NCBI RefSeq assembly: GCF_030053775.1
Contig: NZ_CP125669.1
Coordinates: forward strand, 3,467,962-3,531,961
Source: Acinetobacter corruptisaponis
GTDB taxonomy: Bacteria; Pseudomonadota; Gammaproteobacteria; Pseudomonadales; Moraxellaceae
Direction of reading: 5' to 3'
Length of the DNA: 64,000 bases
Shown here: piece after piece, positions 1-9,151 of the stretch
How the letters are laid out: the number at the start of each line of letters is the position of its first letter
Position numbering within the stretch: the first letter of the stretch is position 1
Position numbers and translations under genes: made by a program
Notes under the pieces: generated by a model
What the model was told of the DNA's origin: nothing
Seen by the model: only the letters and a program-made list of their open reading frames with translations
Databases searched by the model: none

Positions 1-1088
1 ACCCAGCTTTATGGCAGGATGTGTTGACGGAAATTGTTGATTTTACAGGAAGTACTACCGCGATTTTTACCGCAACAGACCAGTTAAGTCCGAATTATGA
101 TTTTGTCTTTACCTACAATATACCGCCTGAAAGTATGCAGGCCTATCAGGATGAACAGGTCAAAGTACTGGATATGCGTTTACATGCACCTTATTGGGCA
201 GAAAAAGCATTGGGCGATACTGTACTGAATACATTTGCACATTATGCTGCTATGCCTGTGGAAACAGATGAGTTTCTGTTTTATGAAAAATGTGCAAAAC
301 CAACCAATGTCAGCCATGTGGCGGCAGTTTTGTTGGAGCGAAGTGCCTATAGTTGGGCGGTATTTGCGGTACATCGTTCGCCTCAACTAGATGAATATAG
401 CGAACAGGAAGAAAAAATATTAAAGCGTTTAGGGGTACATTTACGCCGTGCATTACAGATTTATCGTCAGATCACGATATTACAGGAAGATAAGAAGAAT
501 ATTTATCAAGTATTGGATCGTTTTAAAATAGGAGTAATCTTAATAAATCAGGATTATCGTTTATGCTATGCCAATGCAATTGTAAAGAAAGTATTTGAAC
601 ATTCATCTATATTGGAACTTGATAAAAACAATAGTTTAAAGACCTTAAAAAATTTTCAGGAAAAATTAAATCAGCTTATTCGTAGTGCTTTGTTTGAGAA
701 TGATGATCTGAATAATGAGGCGGGTGGGGTGCTCGCACTTTATGATGATAATGATAGCTCATTGATGCTCAGTATTTTACCTTTTTCAGAAACTGAGGCG
801 CAGTATTATCAAAAACAGGCGATTATTTTTGTGACCCAAACTAATCAAGCACAATATTTAGCTAAAGATTATCTTGTCCAAAAATATAAACTGGCTAAAC
901 GTGAACTGGAAGTATGTGATTTATTTGTCAATGGTTTGAGTCTTGAACAGATTGCTGAACACATGGATATTACTTATGGTTCCATTCGTGTCTATATTAA
1001 AAATATTTTTGCCAAAACGGGTTGTACTTCCCAAACTGAATTGATGCAGTTGTTGATGGGAGTAACGCTTGAGTTTGAGCATATTTAA
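1..1088 (+). CDS. LuxR-family transcriptional regulator, 5'-truncated by window edge
   Basis: The frame is open to the left edge (codon phase starts at base 3), and the residues before the first GTG at 21 (PALWQDV) read as normal protein, so the true start lies outside the window. The last 60 or so residues form a LuxR-type helix-turn-helix: LAKRELEVCDLFVNG, then LEQIAEHMDI, then a recognition helix around SIRVYIKNIFAKTG. The upstream 280 residues probably form a sensory part, perhaps PAS-like around residues 165-270, but no ligand can be read from the sequence. Proteins of this layout are common single-component regulators in Acinetobacter. The target is unknown; the next gene lies 208 bp downstream behind a large hairpin, so co-transcription is doubtful. 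Confidence 0.85.
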   Translation, partial: PALWQDVLTEIVDFTGSTTAIFTATDQLSPNYDFVFTYNIPPESMQAYQDEQVKVLDMRLHAPYWAEKALGDTVLNTFAHYAAMPVETDEFLFYEKCAKPTNVSHVAAVLLERSAYSWAVFAVHRSPQLDEYSEQEEKILKRLGVHLRRALQIYRQITILQEDKKNIYQVLDRFKIGVILINQDYRLCYANAIVKKVFEHSSILELDKNNSLKTLKNFQEKLNQLIRSALFENDDLNNEAGGVLALYDDNDSSLMLSILPFSETEAQYYQKQAIIFVTQTNQAQYLAKDYLVQKYKLAKRELEVCDLFVNGLSLEQIAEHMDITYGSIRVYIKNIFAKTGCTSQTELMQLLMGVTLEFEHI

Positions 1089-1119
1089 TTTCATCTGTTT
1101 TATTTAATTGTCTTAATTT

Positions 1120-1188
1120 TAAATCATTTGATAGACCTGTATTGGATAGCAGGGGGATCTGCTCATACTGAGTCTATCAAATGATTTA
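1120..1188. repeat. Nested inverted repeat (17-bp arms) between regulator and lipoprotein genes
   Basis: The outer arms 1120-1136 and 1172-1188 are perfect reverse complements (17 bp). Inside them are GTAT/ATAC and AGCAG/CTGCT arms around a GGGGAT loop, so the whole 69 nt can fold into one long interrupted hairpin. No T-tract follows on the plus strand, which argues against an ordinary intrinsic terminator. It could be a terminator variant, a small dispersed repeat, or part of a regulatory leader. Confidence 0.6.
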
Positions 1189-1296
1189 TGCCTTGAGTTT
1201 ATCTTAAATTTTTATGATGTGATATTCCCATTTGGGAATGTCTATAAAGTATGTGATTCAGTTAGCATATTTATTAATATCTATAGGGGAAAATTT

Positions 1297-3198
1297 ATGA
1301 AACGTTCAATTTTATATACAGCAGTTTTTAGTGCTATGTTGATGGTGACAGGTTGTGGTGGAGGAGATGGTTCTTCAACAAGTGATGATAAGGGACAAAG
1401 TACACAGCTAGAAAAAACTCCAATCAAACAGAATCAGTTGTATGGTGCAAATATTGATGGAGTTTCATCTTATTATCTTGATGATGGTCAAAATCAGGTT
1501 TCCTATTTTCATGAGAATAATTTATGGCATGGTGTCGTAAAAAATAAGGAAGGAAAAACTAAATTCAGTTTTTCGGAGGATCTAACGGAATTTTTTGCAT
1601 TTAATGACAGAGAAAACCAGACTTTAAGAATTAAGCAAATAGATAACCAAACAATTTACCAGACGGTTATAGATTCTTTGGGTGTTACTATAGAATCTGT
1701 GGCTTATTTTCAGGAGGGCAACAAGTTTTTTATTGCACCCCTTAATGGAACTGAAATAGATAAAACTCAAAAAATAGATATTACTCAAGCTTACCAGCAA
1801 GGGGGGCAACAGGCACAAAATACAACAAATTATTCTGCAAGTGCGAAAGTAGCAAATGTTTTAAGCATGATTTCTAGTCAGGTGACTATAGCAACAGATA
1901 GTATGATTGCATCACGTAGCTTTACTTTTGCAAAAAAAGTAACTCATCCATGTGCATTATGGGGAGATGTTATTAAGAATGTTGGTGGAGCTTTTTTAAC
2001 AGCAGGAGTAATCATTGTAGCAGCACCTATTATTTTACCTGTAGCAGCACAGTTTGTTGCAACAGCTACGGTAAAAACAGGTTTATCTATTGCGGTGGGT
2101 GCAGTAATTGGTTGGAAAGCTGCCGAGATAGACAGTAAGAATCAAAAAGCACGTGATGAACTTGCAGCGATAAAGAATGAATTGGCTAAAGAGGAAGAAA
2201 AAGCCAAAAATGAACGAAAACAATGTTTAGCAGGGGAAACACTGGTTGGTGGTGTTTGTAAAAAAGTAGAGCCTATTTGTGATGTAGGCGAAACATTATT
2301 TTATGGTATTTGTACAAAAAAAGTAGAACCTCAATGCTCCGTAGGAGAAATATTTATTAATGGGGCATGTAAAAAAATAGAGCCGATCTGTGATGTTGGG
2401 GAAACACTAATCAATGGTGTTTGTAAAAAAGAAGAACAGAAATGTGCGACAGATGAAAATATTGTTAATGGTGTCTGTAAAAAAGTAGAACCGATCTGTG
2501 ATGTAGATGAAAAACTTGTAGATGGAGTTTGCAAGAAAGAAGAACCAACTTGTTTAATAGGAGAAACATTGGTTAATGGTGTTTGTAAAGAAATTAACAC
2601 GAAAGGTTGTGATTCTGCAACTTCCTACGAGGAAATGTTAGATAAAGAATGCTTCTCTGGTACGTATAAATATTACTTTACAAAAATTAGTGAGAAAGGA
2701 CAAAAACTACCGCATAGTGCTAAGGATTGGAATTGTGCATTAGATACCCAAACGGGACTCATGTGGCAGCTCCGTACATCTGAGAGTTTTAGAAGCGACT
2801 ATAAATATACATGGTTTGAGGATAGCTTTGGTTATGCAGATCTTAAAGATGCCTTAAGTGGTACTTATGTTGGTGAGGGCTTATCTTATGGTGATCAGTG
2901 TGGTCATACACTAGCCAAATGTAATACAAAAGCTTTTGTTGAAAAAGCAAATAAAGAGAAAATTTGTGGATATAGTGATTGGCGATTACCGCATAAAAAT
3001 GAGTTAGAGGATTTGTCTGCAAAAGGATTACAGCCAATACACGCTGTTCCGTTTTATACAACTAACGTATGGTCAAGTTCATCAGTTGAGGATAATAACC
3101 GTGAAGCTTGGGCTTTAGATTTCTATTACTCTGGTAAATTAGTGAGGAAAGGTAAAGGAAATGCGCTTGGTGTCGTGGTTGTTCGTGATGCTTTTTAA
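1297..3198 (+). CDS. Lipoprotein with seven Cys-framed repeats and DUF1566-like C-terminus
   Basis: I chose the ATG at 1297 because AGGGGA lies 6 bp upstream and the protein then starts with a lipoprotein signal (MKRSILYTAV, lipobox VTGC); an in-frame start at 1219 would spoil the signal. The predicted product is 633 aa. Residues 20-230 are of unknown fold, residues 225-275 include hydrophobic Ala/Val-rich stretches, then comes a charged helix rich in Lys/Glu. From residue 310 there are seven repeats of about 18 residues, each Cys-x(10-11)-Cys with cores such as GETLVNGVCK. The final 190 residues match the DUF1566/Lcl type (TGLMWQ, YSDWRLPHKNEL, VWSSS, DFYYSGK), which occurs in surface or adhesive proteins. 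I infer an outer-membrane surface protein; function unproven. Confidence 0.8.
   Translation: MKRSILYTAVFSAMLMVTGCGGGDGSSTSDDKGQSTQLEKTPIKQNQLYGANIDGVSSYYLDDGQNQVSYFHENNLWHGVVKNKEGKTKFSFSEDLTEFFAFNDRENQTLRIKQIDNQTIYQTVIDSLGVTIESVAYFQEGNKFFIAPLNGTEIDKTQKIDITQAYQQGGQQAQNTTNYSASAKVANVLSMISSQVTIATDSMIASRSFTFAKKVTHPCALWGDVIKNVGGAFLTAGVIIVAAPIILPVAAQFVATATVKTGLSIAVGAVIGWKAAEIDSKNQKARDELAAIKNELAKEEEKAKNERKQCLAGETLVGGVCKKVEPICDVGETLFYGICTKKVEPQCSVGEIFINGACKKIEPICDVGETLINGVCKKEEQKCATDENIVNGVCKKVEPICDVDEKLVDGVCKKEEPTCLIGETLVNGVCKEINTKGCDSATSYEEMLDKECFSGTYKYYFTKISEKGQKLPHSAKDWNCALDTQTGLMWQLRTSESFRSDYKYTWFEDSFGYADLKDALSGTYVGEGLSYGDQCGHTLAKCNTKAFVEKANKEKICGYSDWRLPHKNELEDLSAKGLQPIHAVPFYTTNVWSSSSVEDNNREAWALDFYYSGKLVRKGKGNALGVVVVRDAF
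2224..2604 (+). repeat. Seven tandem ~54-bp coding repeats (18-aa Cys-x10-Cys units)
   Basis: The units start at the Cys codon at 2224. They read C-(L/D/S/A)-x-(G/D)-E-x-(L/I)-(V/I/F)-x-G-(V/I/A)-C-(K/T)-K-x-E, with the second unit one residue longer. Each unit supplies two Cys, so 14 in total. Nucleotide identity between units is imperfect, so this is an old expansion rather than a fresh duplication. Confidence 0.85.
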
Positions 3199-3304
3199 TT
3201 AAGGTCTTGTAGGATTGTTTTAGCTTTTATAATTAGAAAAAAATCCTGTTTTGAAAATAAATTTTTTACTAAATAAAGCAGATATACAAAAACGACAAAT
3301 CAAA

Positions 3305-3334
3305 AAAATGGCTACCCTAAAGTAGCCATTTTAT
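3305..3334. terminator. Bidirectional intrinsic terminator
   Basis: A perfect 11-bp stem (AAAATGGCTAC / GTAGCCATTTT) with a 6-nt loop lies between convergent genes. A/T runs flank both sides, so it can end transcription in both directions. Confidence 0.85.
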
Positions 3335-3344
3335 TTAGTAGGTT

Positions 3345-4346
3345 TTAAGCCTGTTGAATTCCAGCAACAACCCAATCCTGTTGTGAACCAGCAGGTTTAA
3401 CAAAATGCCAGATTTCAGTAAATGGTTGAGGCAGGCTGTTTAAATCTTCACTTACAGTTCCTGTAAAACGCACGCTGACAACATATTGACCATTTTCAGT
3501 TGCAGTGTCTGCCACCATTGCATTCAGGTTACTAAATTCAGCAACATCCTGATCCTGATTTGCCATGATGTCCTGATACATTGAATTAAAAAGCTCAGGT
3601 GTTAAATAACGACGAATTTCTTCAACATTACTTGCACTATTGACAGATTGAATGTGGTTGAAACGCTGACGTGCAACACGCAGGAATGCAGCAGGTTCAG
3701 TACCATCAGGAAGCTGATGGCCACTACTCATCGATGCCGCACCAAAAGGCGCTTGAGTGGCTGCACCACCACCAACAGACTGACCAAAAATATTGGTATT
3801 GTCACCTGTTTGACGGGCATTGGCCTGAGGTGGAGTTTGGCGGCCAAAATTATTCTGACCACCATTGTTTGGTGCGTAAGGGTTGTTAGCTGCTAATTTT
3901 TTTTTTGCGCCCAATTTACGGAACACAAAGAAAGCAATGGCAGCAGCGAGAAGTACCCATATCCAGCCTGGAATTCCACTTTTTTCTTCTTGCTGCTGAG
4001 CTTGGGTTGCCTGTGCATCTGTAGCCTGTTGCTCAGTTGCAGTTGGGTTGTGAGGTTTGTCATCTGCCAATGCATTAGCCGCCACAGCACCAACCGCTGC
4101 ACCAGCAACACCCGCCGCAACCATTGAACCTACACCTGGACCTGATCGTTGAGGTGCGGTTTGCTGAGGTGCTGGCGCTGCTTGACGTGGTTGTTGGTAA
4201 GACTGGTTATAAGACTGACTAGATGAACTAGATCTGCTCATGCCGTGGCTTTTACCACCGCCTGCACGCTTTGCTTCCGCAAGCGGTGCAGCAACCAAGG
4301 TTGCCATTAAAAGAGCTGCCATCAAGCCACGCTGGTGTACTTGCAT
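3345..4346 (-). CDS. Tim44-like domain membrane protein
   Basis: The 333-aa product starts with a signal peptide (cleavage likely after AEA, residue 25). A Ser/Gln/Pro-rich linker follows, then a Gly/Ala-rich hydrophobic stretch at residues 73-93, a transmembrane helix near 128-143 (PGWIWVLLAAAIAFF) followed by Arg/Lys, and a C-terminal domain from about residue 205. That domain (FLRVARQRFNHIQ, YLTPELFNSM, ENGQYVVSVRFTG, EIWHFVKP) is of the Tim44-like kind. The bacterial members are poorly characterised; in mitochondria the fold binds membrane and partner proteins. The gene stands alone between radA and a shared terminator. Function here is unknown. Confidence 0.85.
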   Translation of the reverse strand: MQVHQRGLMAALLMATLVAAPLAEAKRAGGGKSHGMSRSSSSSQSYNQSYQQPRQAAPAPQQTAPQRSGPGVGSMVAAGVAGAAVGAVAANALADDKPHNPTATEQQATDAQATQAQQQEEKSGIPGWIWVLLAAAIAFFVFRKLGAKKKLAANNPYAPNNGGQNNFGRQTPPQANARQTGDNTNIFGQSVGGGAATQAPFGAASMSSGHQLPDGTEPAAFLRVARQRFNHIQSVNSASNVEEIRRYLTPELFNSMYQDIMANQDQDVAEFSNLNAMVADTATENGQYVVSVRFTGTVSEDLNSLPQPFTEIWHFVKPAGSQQDWVVAGIQQA

Positions 4347-4450
4347 CGAAAATTCCTATTTAAATCCAATTTGTAAATGTATTTATGCAGGTATTTATGC
4401 GTAATTTCAACCAGAAAAGTATGTTTTTTTATGTCAAAGCCTGTTTTAGC

Positions 4451-5839
4451 CTAGCCTAATTCATCGCTCAGCTGCATGGCCTCGGTCAATGCCTCATGTA
4501 AACGTGCTACAGCAATGATCTGAACACCATCAACTGATTTCTGTGGTGCATTGGCCCTTGGTAAAATCACATATTTAAAACCATGCTTGGCAGCTTCCTT
4601 TAAACGTTCCTGACCATTTGGAACAGGACGGATTTCGCCAGACAAACCCACTTCACCAAACACAGCCAATTGTTGGGGCAAGGCCTTGCCTCGTAGACTG
4701 GAAGCACAGGCCAGTAAAACGGCAAGGTCTGAACCTGTTTCAGTGATTTTTAAACCACCGACCACATTGACATAGACATCCTGACCAGAAGTTTGTACGC
4801 CACCATGACGATGCATCACAGCCAGCAACATATTCAAACGGTTTTGTTCAAGACCCAGTGCCACACGTCGTGGTTGTCCGTGTGCATCATCCACCAGTGC
4901 CTGTACTTCAACCAGCAGGGGACGGGTGCCTTCGCGGCTAATCATCACAATTGAACCAGGAATGGCTTCATCATAACGACTGAGGAAGATAGCGGATGGA
5001 TTGGCGACTTCACGCAGGCCTTTATCGGTCATGCCAAACACGCCCAACTCATTGACTGCACCAAAACGGTTCTTGACTGCTCGAATCATGCGGTAACGCG
5101 AGTCAGATTGTCCCTCAAAGTACAATACACAATCGACCATGTGTTCCAGAACACGTGGACCCGCAAGCGAACCTTCTTTAGTGACATGGCCCACAATAAA
5201 CAATGCTGTGCCACTATTTTTGGCAAAACGGGTCAGTAGGGCGGCAGATTCACGAATCTGTGACACGCCACCAGGCGCGGACTGTAGAGTTTCGGTATAG
5301 AGTGTTTGAATTGAATCCAGAATTGCCACGACAGGCTTTTCCTGTGCCAAAACCTCACAAATACGTTCTACACAGGTTTCTGCCATAACTTTGAGCTGAT
5401 CTGTGGGAAGATCAAGGCGTTGTGCGCGTAGTGCGACTTGAGAAAGGGATTCTTCACCAGTGACATATAAGGCAGTACTTTTCTTGCTTGCCATGTGTGT
5501 TGCGGTCTGGAGCAGAATGGTCGATTTTCCAATACCAGGATCACCGCCAATCAACACCACAGAACCCGTGACCAGTCCACCACCGAGCACACGGTCAAAT
5601 TCACTGATTCCTGTCGGAAGACGGGTTTCACGTGAGACTGAAATTTGATTCAGTGTGGTGATATTGGCGACCTGACCTGCATACCCCCCCATTTTTGGGC
5701 GGGCACGATGGGAAATTGTTGATTCTAAACGTACCTCGGTCAAGCTGTTCCATTCACCACATTCTGAACATTGTCCTGCCCACTTGGGGTGATCAGCGCC
5801 ACACTGTTCACAACGATAAACTGTTTTAACTTTGCTCAT
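4451..5839 (-). CDS. radA: DNA repair protein RadA
   Basis: RadA is a RecA-like ATPase that promotes branch migration in recombination and, in competent bacteria, helps transforming DNA integrate. The start at 5839 gives the usual N-terminus MSKVKTVYRC and 462 aa; an upstream in-frame start adds 22 unrelated residues. Visible parts: a four-Cys zinc motif (Cys10, 13, 24, 27), Walker A GGDPGIGKST (about 98-107), the RadA signature KNRFG (about 255), and a Lon-protease-like C-terminal domain (GLKITETGSDLAVLLA, FGEVGLSGEIRPV). The gene appears monocistronic. Its presence with comEC fits a naturally transformable organism, though that is inference. Confidence 0.97.
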   Translation of the reverse strand: MSKVKTVYRCEQCGADHPKWAGQCSECGEWNSLTEVRLESTISHRARPKMGGYAGQVANITTLNQISVSRETRLPTGISEFDRVLGGGLVTGSVVLIGGDPGIGKSTILLQTATHMASKKSTALYVTGEESLSQVALRAQRLDLPTDQLKVMAETCVERICEVLAQEKPVVAILDSIQTLYTETLQSAPGGVSQIRESAALLTRFAKNSGTALFIVGHVTKEGSLAGPRVLEHMVDCVLYFEGQSDSRYRMIRAVKNRFGAVNELGVFGMTDKGLREVANPSAIFLSRYDEAIPGSIVMISREGTRPLLVEVQALVDDAHGQPRRVALGLEQNRLNMLLAVMHRHGGVQTSGQDVYVNVVGGLKITETGSDLAVLLACASSLRGKALPQQLAVFGEVGLSGEIRPVPNGQERLKEAAKHGFKYVILPRANAPQKSVDGVQIIAVARLHEALTEAMQLSDELG

Positions 5840-6121
5840 ATTTAAGATACGTGATAGATCAATCAAAATTATTGAAAATGTAGCAATAGCGTATCCGAAA
5901 TACAAATTTTATCTACAGACAGTCGCCAAACTTGAGCTTGGCACGTAAACTGCTACGCACAAGGAATGCCAGTTTAAATATGAAAGAGAGGAAAATTGAG
6001 TGAAAAAGCAACTAAAAAACCTGAAATTTTAAAAATCTGAAAAAAATCTGCAAAAACTTTTTCTATTGTTAAAGTTTTTAAGCTAATTTTGTGACATAAA
6101 AACTGAGAGTTGAATATAACA

Positions 6122-7537
6122 ATGTCAAATGAGTTTCTTGAGCCATCCAGTGAAAATGGAGGGCTGCACCGTAGTTTGTCCAACCGACACTTGCAGTTGA
6201 TTGCAATTGGTGGAGCAATTGGAACAGGATTGTTTATGGGATCGGGCAAAACCATTAGTTTGGCTGGTCCATCCATTCTGTTCATTTATGGCCTAATTGG
6301 TATCATGGTGTTTTTTGTCATGCGTGCGTTAGGCGAACTACTTTTATCCAATCTGAACTATAAATCTTTTATTGATTTATCCACTGATTTAATTGGTCCC
6401 TGGGCGGGTTATTTTGTCGGCTGGACCTATTGGTTGTGTTGGGTCACCATTGGTATCGCCGATCTCTCTGCCATTATCTACTATCTGGAATTTTTCAATG
6501 GCGGTGAATCCTTTACACCAATGGGTGGATTGCTGATCAGTACTGTTGCAATTCTATTTGTACTTGGGCTGAATCTGGTCACTGTGAAGCTGTTTGGTGA
6601 AATGGAATTCTGGTTTGCAATGGTCAAGATCACCGCGATCATTGTGTTGATCGCCGTCGGTCTATGGATGATCTTTACTGGATTCACCAGCACCAATGGC
6701 ACGGTTGCAAGCATTTCCAACCTTTGGACACATGGAGGCATGTTCCCGAAAGGTCTGGATGGCTTTCTTGCTGGATTCCAGATCGCCATCTTCGCCTTTG
6801 TTGGGGTGGAACTGGTAGGTACAACCGCCGCTGAAACACAGGATCCAAAGCGCAACTTACCAAAAGCGATTAACTCAATTCCAATCCGTATCATTATTTT
6901 CTATGTATTGGCATTGTTTGTAGTGATGTGTGTGACACCTTGGGACCAGATTAATCCTAAAGTCAGTCCATTCGTGAATATCTTCTCACAGGCAGGTGTT
7001 GCCTCTGCCGCAATTATCATGAATCTGGTGGTGTTGTCCTCGGTGATGTCATCCATGAACAGTGGGGTATTCTCGACCAGTCGTATGCTATTTGGTTTAT
7101 CAACGGATCAACAGGCACCAAAATTATTCGGTACATTGTCTAGATCGGCGGTTCCTGCAAAAGCACTGATCTTCTCATCAATCTGTATCTTTATTGGTGC
7201 ATTTGTACAGTTCATCTATAAAGTACAAACTGGAACCAATGATGAAGTGACAGCGTTTACTCTGGCGACCACTTTGTCAACCATCCTGTTTATCTGTGTG
7301 TGGATCATCATTATGTGGAGTTATATCAACTACCGCAAAAATAGACCTGAACTGCATGCACAATCAACATTTAAACTGCCAGGTGGTGTGTTTACCTGTT
7401 GGGTGGTGATTTTATTCTTCCTTGCAACCATCTATTTCCTTGCGCTGGATGAAACCACGCTGGAATCGTTAAAGGTCAGTCCAATCTGGTTCGTTATTTT
7501 GGCAATTGGTTATTTCTTTTATAAAAAGAAAAACTAG
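6122..7537 (+). CDS. cycA: Amino acid permease, CycA-like (D-serine/D-alanine/glycine)
   Basis: The 471-aa product is an inner-membrane APC-superfamily permease with about 12 helices. The N-terminal part (NRHLQLIAIGGAIGTGLFMG, then SGKTISLAGPS) and the stretches LGPWAGYF-type, GEMEFWFAM, PKGLDGF and VGTTAAET closely follow Escherichia coli CycA, the D-Ala/D-Ser/Gly:H+ symporter. The start is the ATG at 6122 (MSNEFLEPS); a TTG 12 bp upstream is also in frame but less likely. Substrate choice among D-Ala, D-Ser and Gly is inferred from similarity only. A strong terminator follows at 7562. Confidence 0.9.
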   Translation: MSNEFLEPSSENGGLHRSLSNRHLQLIAIGGAIGTGLFMGSGKTISLAGPSILFIYGLIGIMVFFVMRALGELLLSNLNYKSFIDLSTDLIGPWAGYFVGWTYWLCWVTIGIADLSAIIYYLEFFNGGESFTPMGGLLISTVAILFVLGLNLVTVKLFGEMEFWFAMVKITAIIVLIAVGLWMIFTGFTSTNGTVASISNLWTHGGMFPKGLDGFLAGFQIAIFAFVGVELVGTTAAETQDPKRNLPKAINSIPIRIIIFYVLALFVVMCVTPWDQINPKVSPFVNIFSQAGVASAAIIMNLVVLSSVMSSMNSGVFSTSRMLFGLSTDQQAPKLFGTLSRSAVPAKALIFSSICIFIGAFVQFIYKVQTGTNDEVTAFTLATTLSTILFICVWIIIMWSYINYRKNRPELHAQSTFKLPGGVFTCWVVILFFLATIYFLALDETTLESLKVSPIWFVILAIGYFFYKKKN

Positions 7538-7561
7538 CAAGTAGCAGAATCCTTTTCTAAA

Positions 7562-7589
7562 AACGTCAGCGAAACGCTGGCGTTTTTTT
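7562..7589 (+). terminator. Intrinsic terminator after cycA
   Basis: Ten-bp stem AACGTCAGCG / CGCTGGCGTT (one G-T pair), AAA loop, followed by a T-run. Confidence 0.9.
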
Positions 7590-7601
7590 ATGGTTTTAGG
7601 C

Positions 7602-7630
7602 TTTAGCCAATCTAATGATCACGCTATACT
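7602..7630 (+). promoter_or_regulatory. Candidate promoter for lptM-lysA-dapF
   Basis: A TATACT -10 lies at 7625-7630, with a weak TTTAGC -35 at 7602-7607 (17-bp spacer), just after the cycA terminator and 29 bp before the lptM ATG. Position is the main support. Confidence 0.4.
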
Positions 7631-7659
7631 GCTCCGAATTGTAAAAGTTAGGTGCTCAG

Positions 7660-7872
7660 ATGCTTAAAGTCATTTGTTCCATCGGTTTATTATTGAGCAG
7701 TATGCTACTCACTGCATGTGGTCAGTCAGGGGCGTTGCAATTGCCATCTGACCCAAACCATGACAAACGCGCAAAATACCTGCTGTATAAAAATGAAGCC
7801 GCTCAGGCCAAGGCTTCATCTGATGTAAATACTGAAAGTCAGGCAACACAATCACAGACCACCTCACCTTAA
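7660..7872 (+). CDS. lptM: LptM (YifL-type) small lipoprotein
   Basis: The 70-aa product has a lipoprotein signal peptide with lipobox LTAC at residues 17-20 followed by GQSGALQLP, close to the family signature CGQxGxLxLP. LptM is reported in Escherichia coli to bind the LptD/LptE translocon and assist LptD disulfide maturation. The mature tail is Gln/Ser/Thr-rich. Position directly upstream of lysA (22 bp) is the usual context of the family. Identity is strong from motif plus synteny; its role here is by analogy. Confidence 0.85.
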   Translation: MLKVICSIGLLLSSMLLTACGQSGALQLPSDPNHDKRAKYLLYKNEAAQAKASSDVNTESQATQSQTTSP

Positions 7873-7894
7873 GTTTCTAAATAAGGACATCTTC

Positions 7895-9145
7895 ATGAGT
7901 TTCACTCGCATTAATGGGGTATTGCACGCTGAGCAATGTTCATTGGACCAGCTCGCACAGCAATTCGGCACGCCTTTATATGTTTATTCAAAAACAACTT
8001 TTGAGAAGCATTATCTGGATATGCACCGTGCCTTTGATTTTATTGATCATCAAATCTGTTTTGCAGTGAAGTCAAACTCAAATATTGCGGTGTTGAATGT
8101 TTTGGCAAAATTAGGCGCTGGTTTTGATATTGTCACAGGTGGAGAATTAGCGCGTGTGCTTGCGGCTGGTGGAGATCCAGCAAAAATTGTATTTTCTGGT
8201 TTAGGTAAATCCGAAGTGGATATTGAAAAAGCACTCAATGTTGGTATTGCCTGTTTCAATGTGGAGTCGCATGCCGAGCTGGATCGTATCCAGAAAGTAG
8301 CGGCGAAACTCGGTAAAAAAGCCCCGATTTCCTTACGTGTTAATCCAGATGTGGATGCAAAAACCCATCCTTATATTTCAACAGGTTTGAAAGAAAACAA
8401 GTTTGGTATTCCAAGCGATACGGTCAATGAAACCTATCAATATGCAGCTTCACTACCGAATCTTGAGATTGTCGGGATTGACTGCCATATTGGTTCACAG
8501 TTGACAGAAACCAAACCATTTGTCGATGCGCTTGATCGGGTCATTTTAATGATTGAGCAGCTGAAAGGTCTGGGCATCAACCTCAAACATATTGATATCG
8601 GTGGTGGTTTGGGTGTTTGTTATAAAGATGAAACACCACCAAGTGTTGCCGAATATGCCAATGCGATGCGTCCAGCTTTGGAAAAACTAGGCTTAAAAGT
8701 ATATATGGAACCAGGGCGTAGTATTTCTGCCAATGCAGGTGTATTACTCACCAAAGTGGATTTACTCAAACCAACTAATCACCGCAATTTTGCCATTATT
8801 GATGCGGCAATGAATGACCTGATTCGTCCTGCCTTGTATGAAGCATGGATGGATATTCAGTCGGTGAATCCAAATCCTGATGTTGAAGTAAAAACTTGGG
8901 ATTTGGTTGGTGCAATCTGTGAAACTGGCGATTTTCTGGGTAAGGAACGTGAGCTGGCGCTTCAGGAAAATGATGTATTGGCGGTATTGGGCGCAGGTGC
9001 TTATGGTTTTGTCATGAGTTCAAACTACAATACCCGTGGTCGCGCTGCCGAAGTTATGGTTAGTGGTGACCAAGCCTATTTAATTCGTGAACGTGAAACC
9101 ATAGAATCACTTTGGGAAAAAGAGCGTTTGTTGCCTGAGGAGTAA
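7895..9145 (+). CDS. lysA: Diaminopimelate decarboxylase
   Basis: LysA is a PLP enzyme that decarboxylates meso-diaminopimelate to L-lysine, the last step of lysine synthesis. The 416-aa length is normal. PLP-binding Lys59 sits in CFAVKSNSN; further landmarks are the HIGSQ motif, GGGLG, EPGRSI and the partner-subunit motif CETGDFLG near residue 345. A clear AAGGA ribosome site precedes the ATG. It is followed by dapF after 6 bp, so the enzyme that makes meso-DAP and the one that consumes it are co-transcribed. Confidence 0.98.
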   Translation: MSFTRINGVLHAEQCSLDQLAQQFGTPLYVYSKTTFEKHYLDMHRAFDFIDHQICFAVKSNSNIAVLNVLAKLGAGFDIVTGGELARVLAAGGDPAKIVFSGLGKSEVDIEKALNVGIACFNVESHAELDRIQKVAAKLGKKAPISLRVNPDVDAKTHPYISTGLKENKFGIPSDTVNETYQYAASLPNLEIVGIDCHIGSQLTETKPFVDALDRVILMIEQLKGLGINLKHIDIGGGLGVCYKDETPPSVAEYANAMRPALEKLGLKVYMEPGRSISANAGVLLTKVDLLKPTNHRNFAIIDAAMNDLIRPALYEAWMDIQSVNPNPDVEVKTWDLVGAICETGDFLGKERELALQENDVLAVLGAGAYGFVMSSNYNTRGRAAEVMVSGDQAYLIRERETIESLWEKERLLPEE

Positions 9146-9151
9146 ATTGAG

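Noticed and set aside
5906..6121. A glycine riboswitch upstream of cycA
   Set aside because: I looked for the aptamer consensus and could not find its conserved G-rich core or paired domains.
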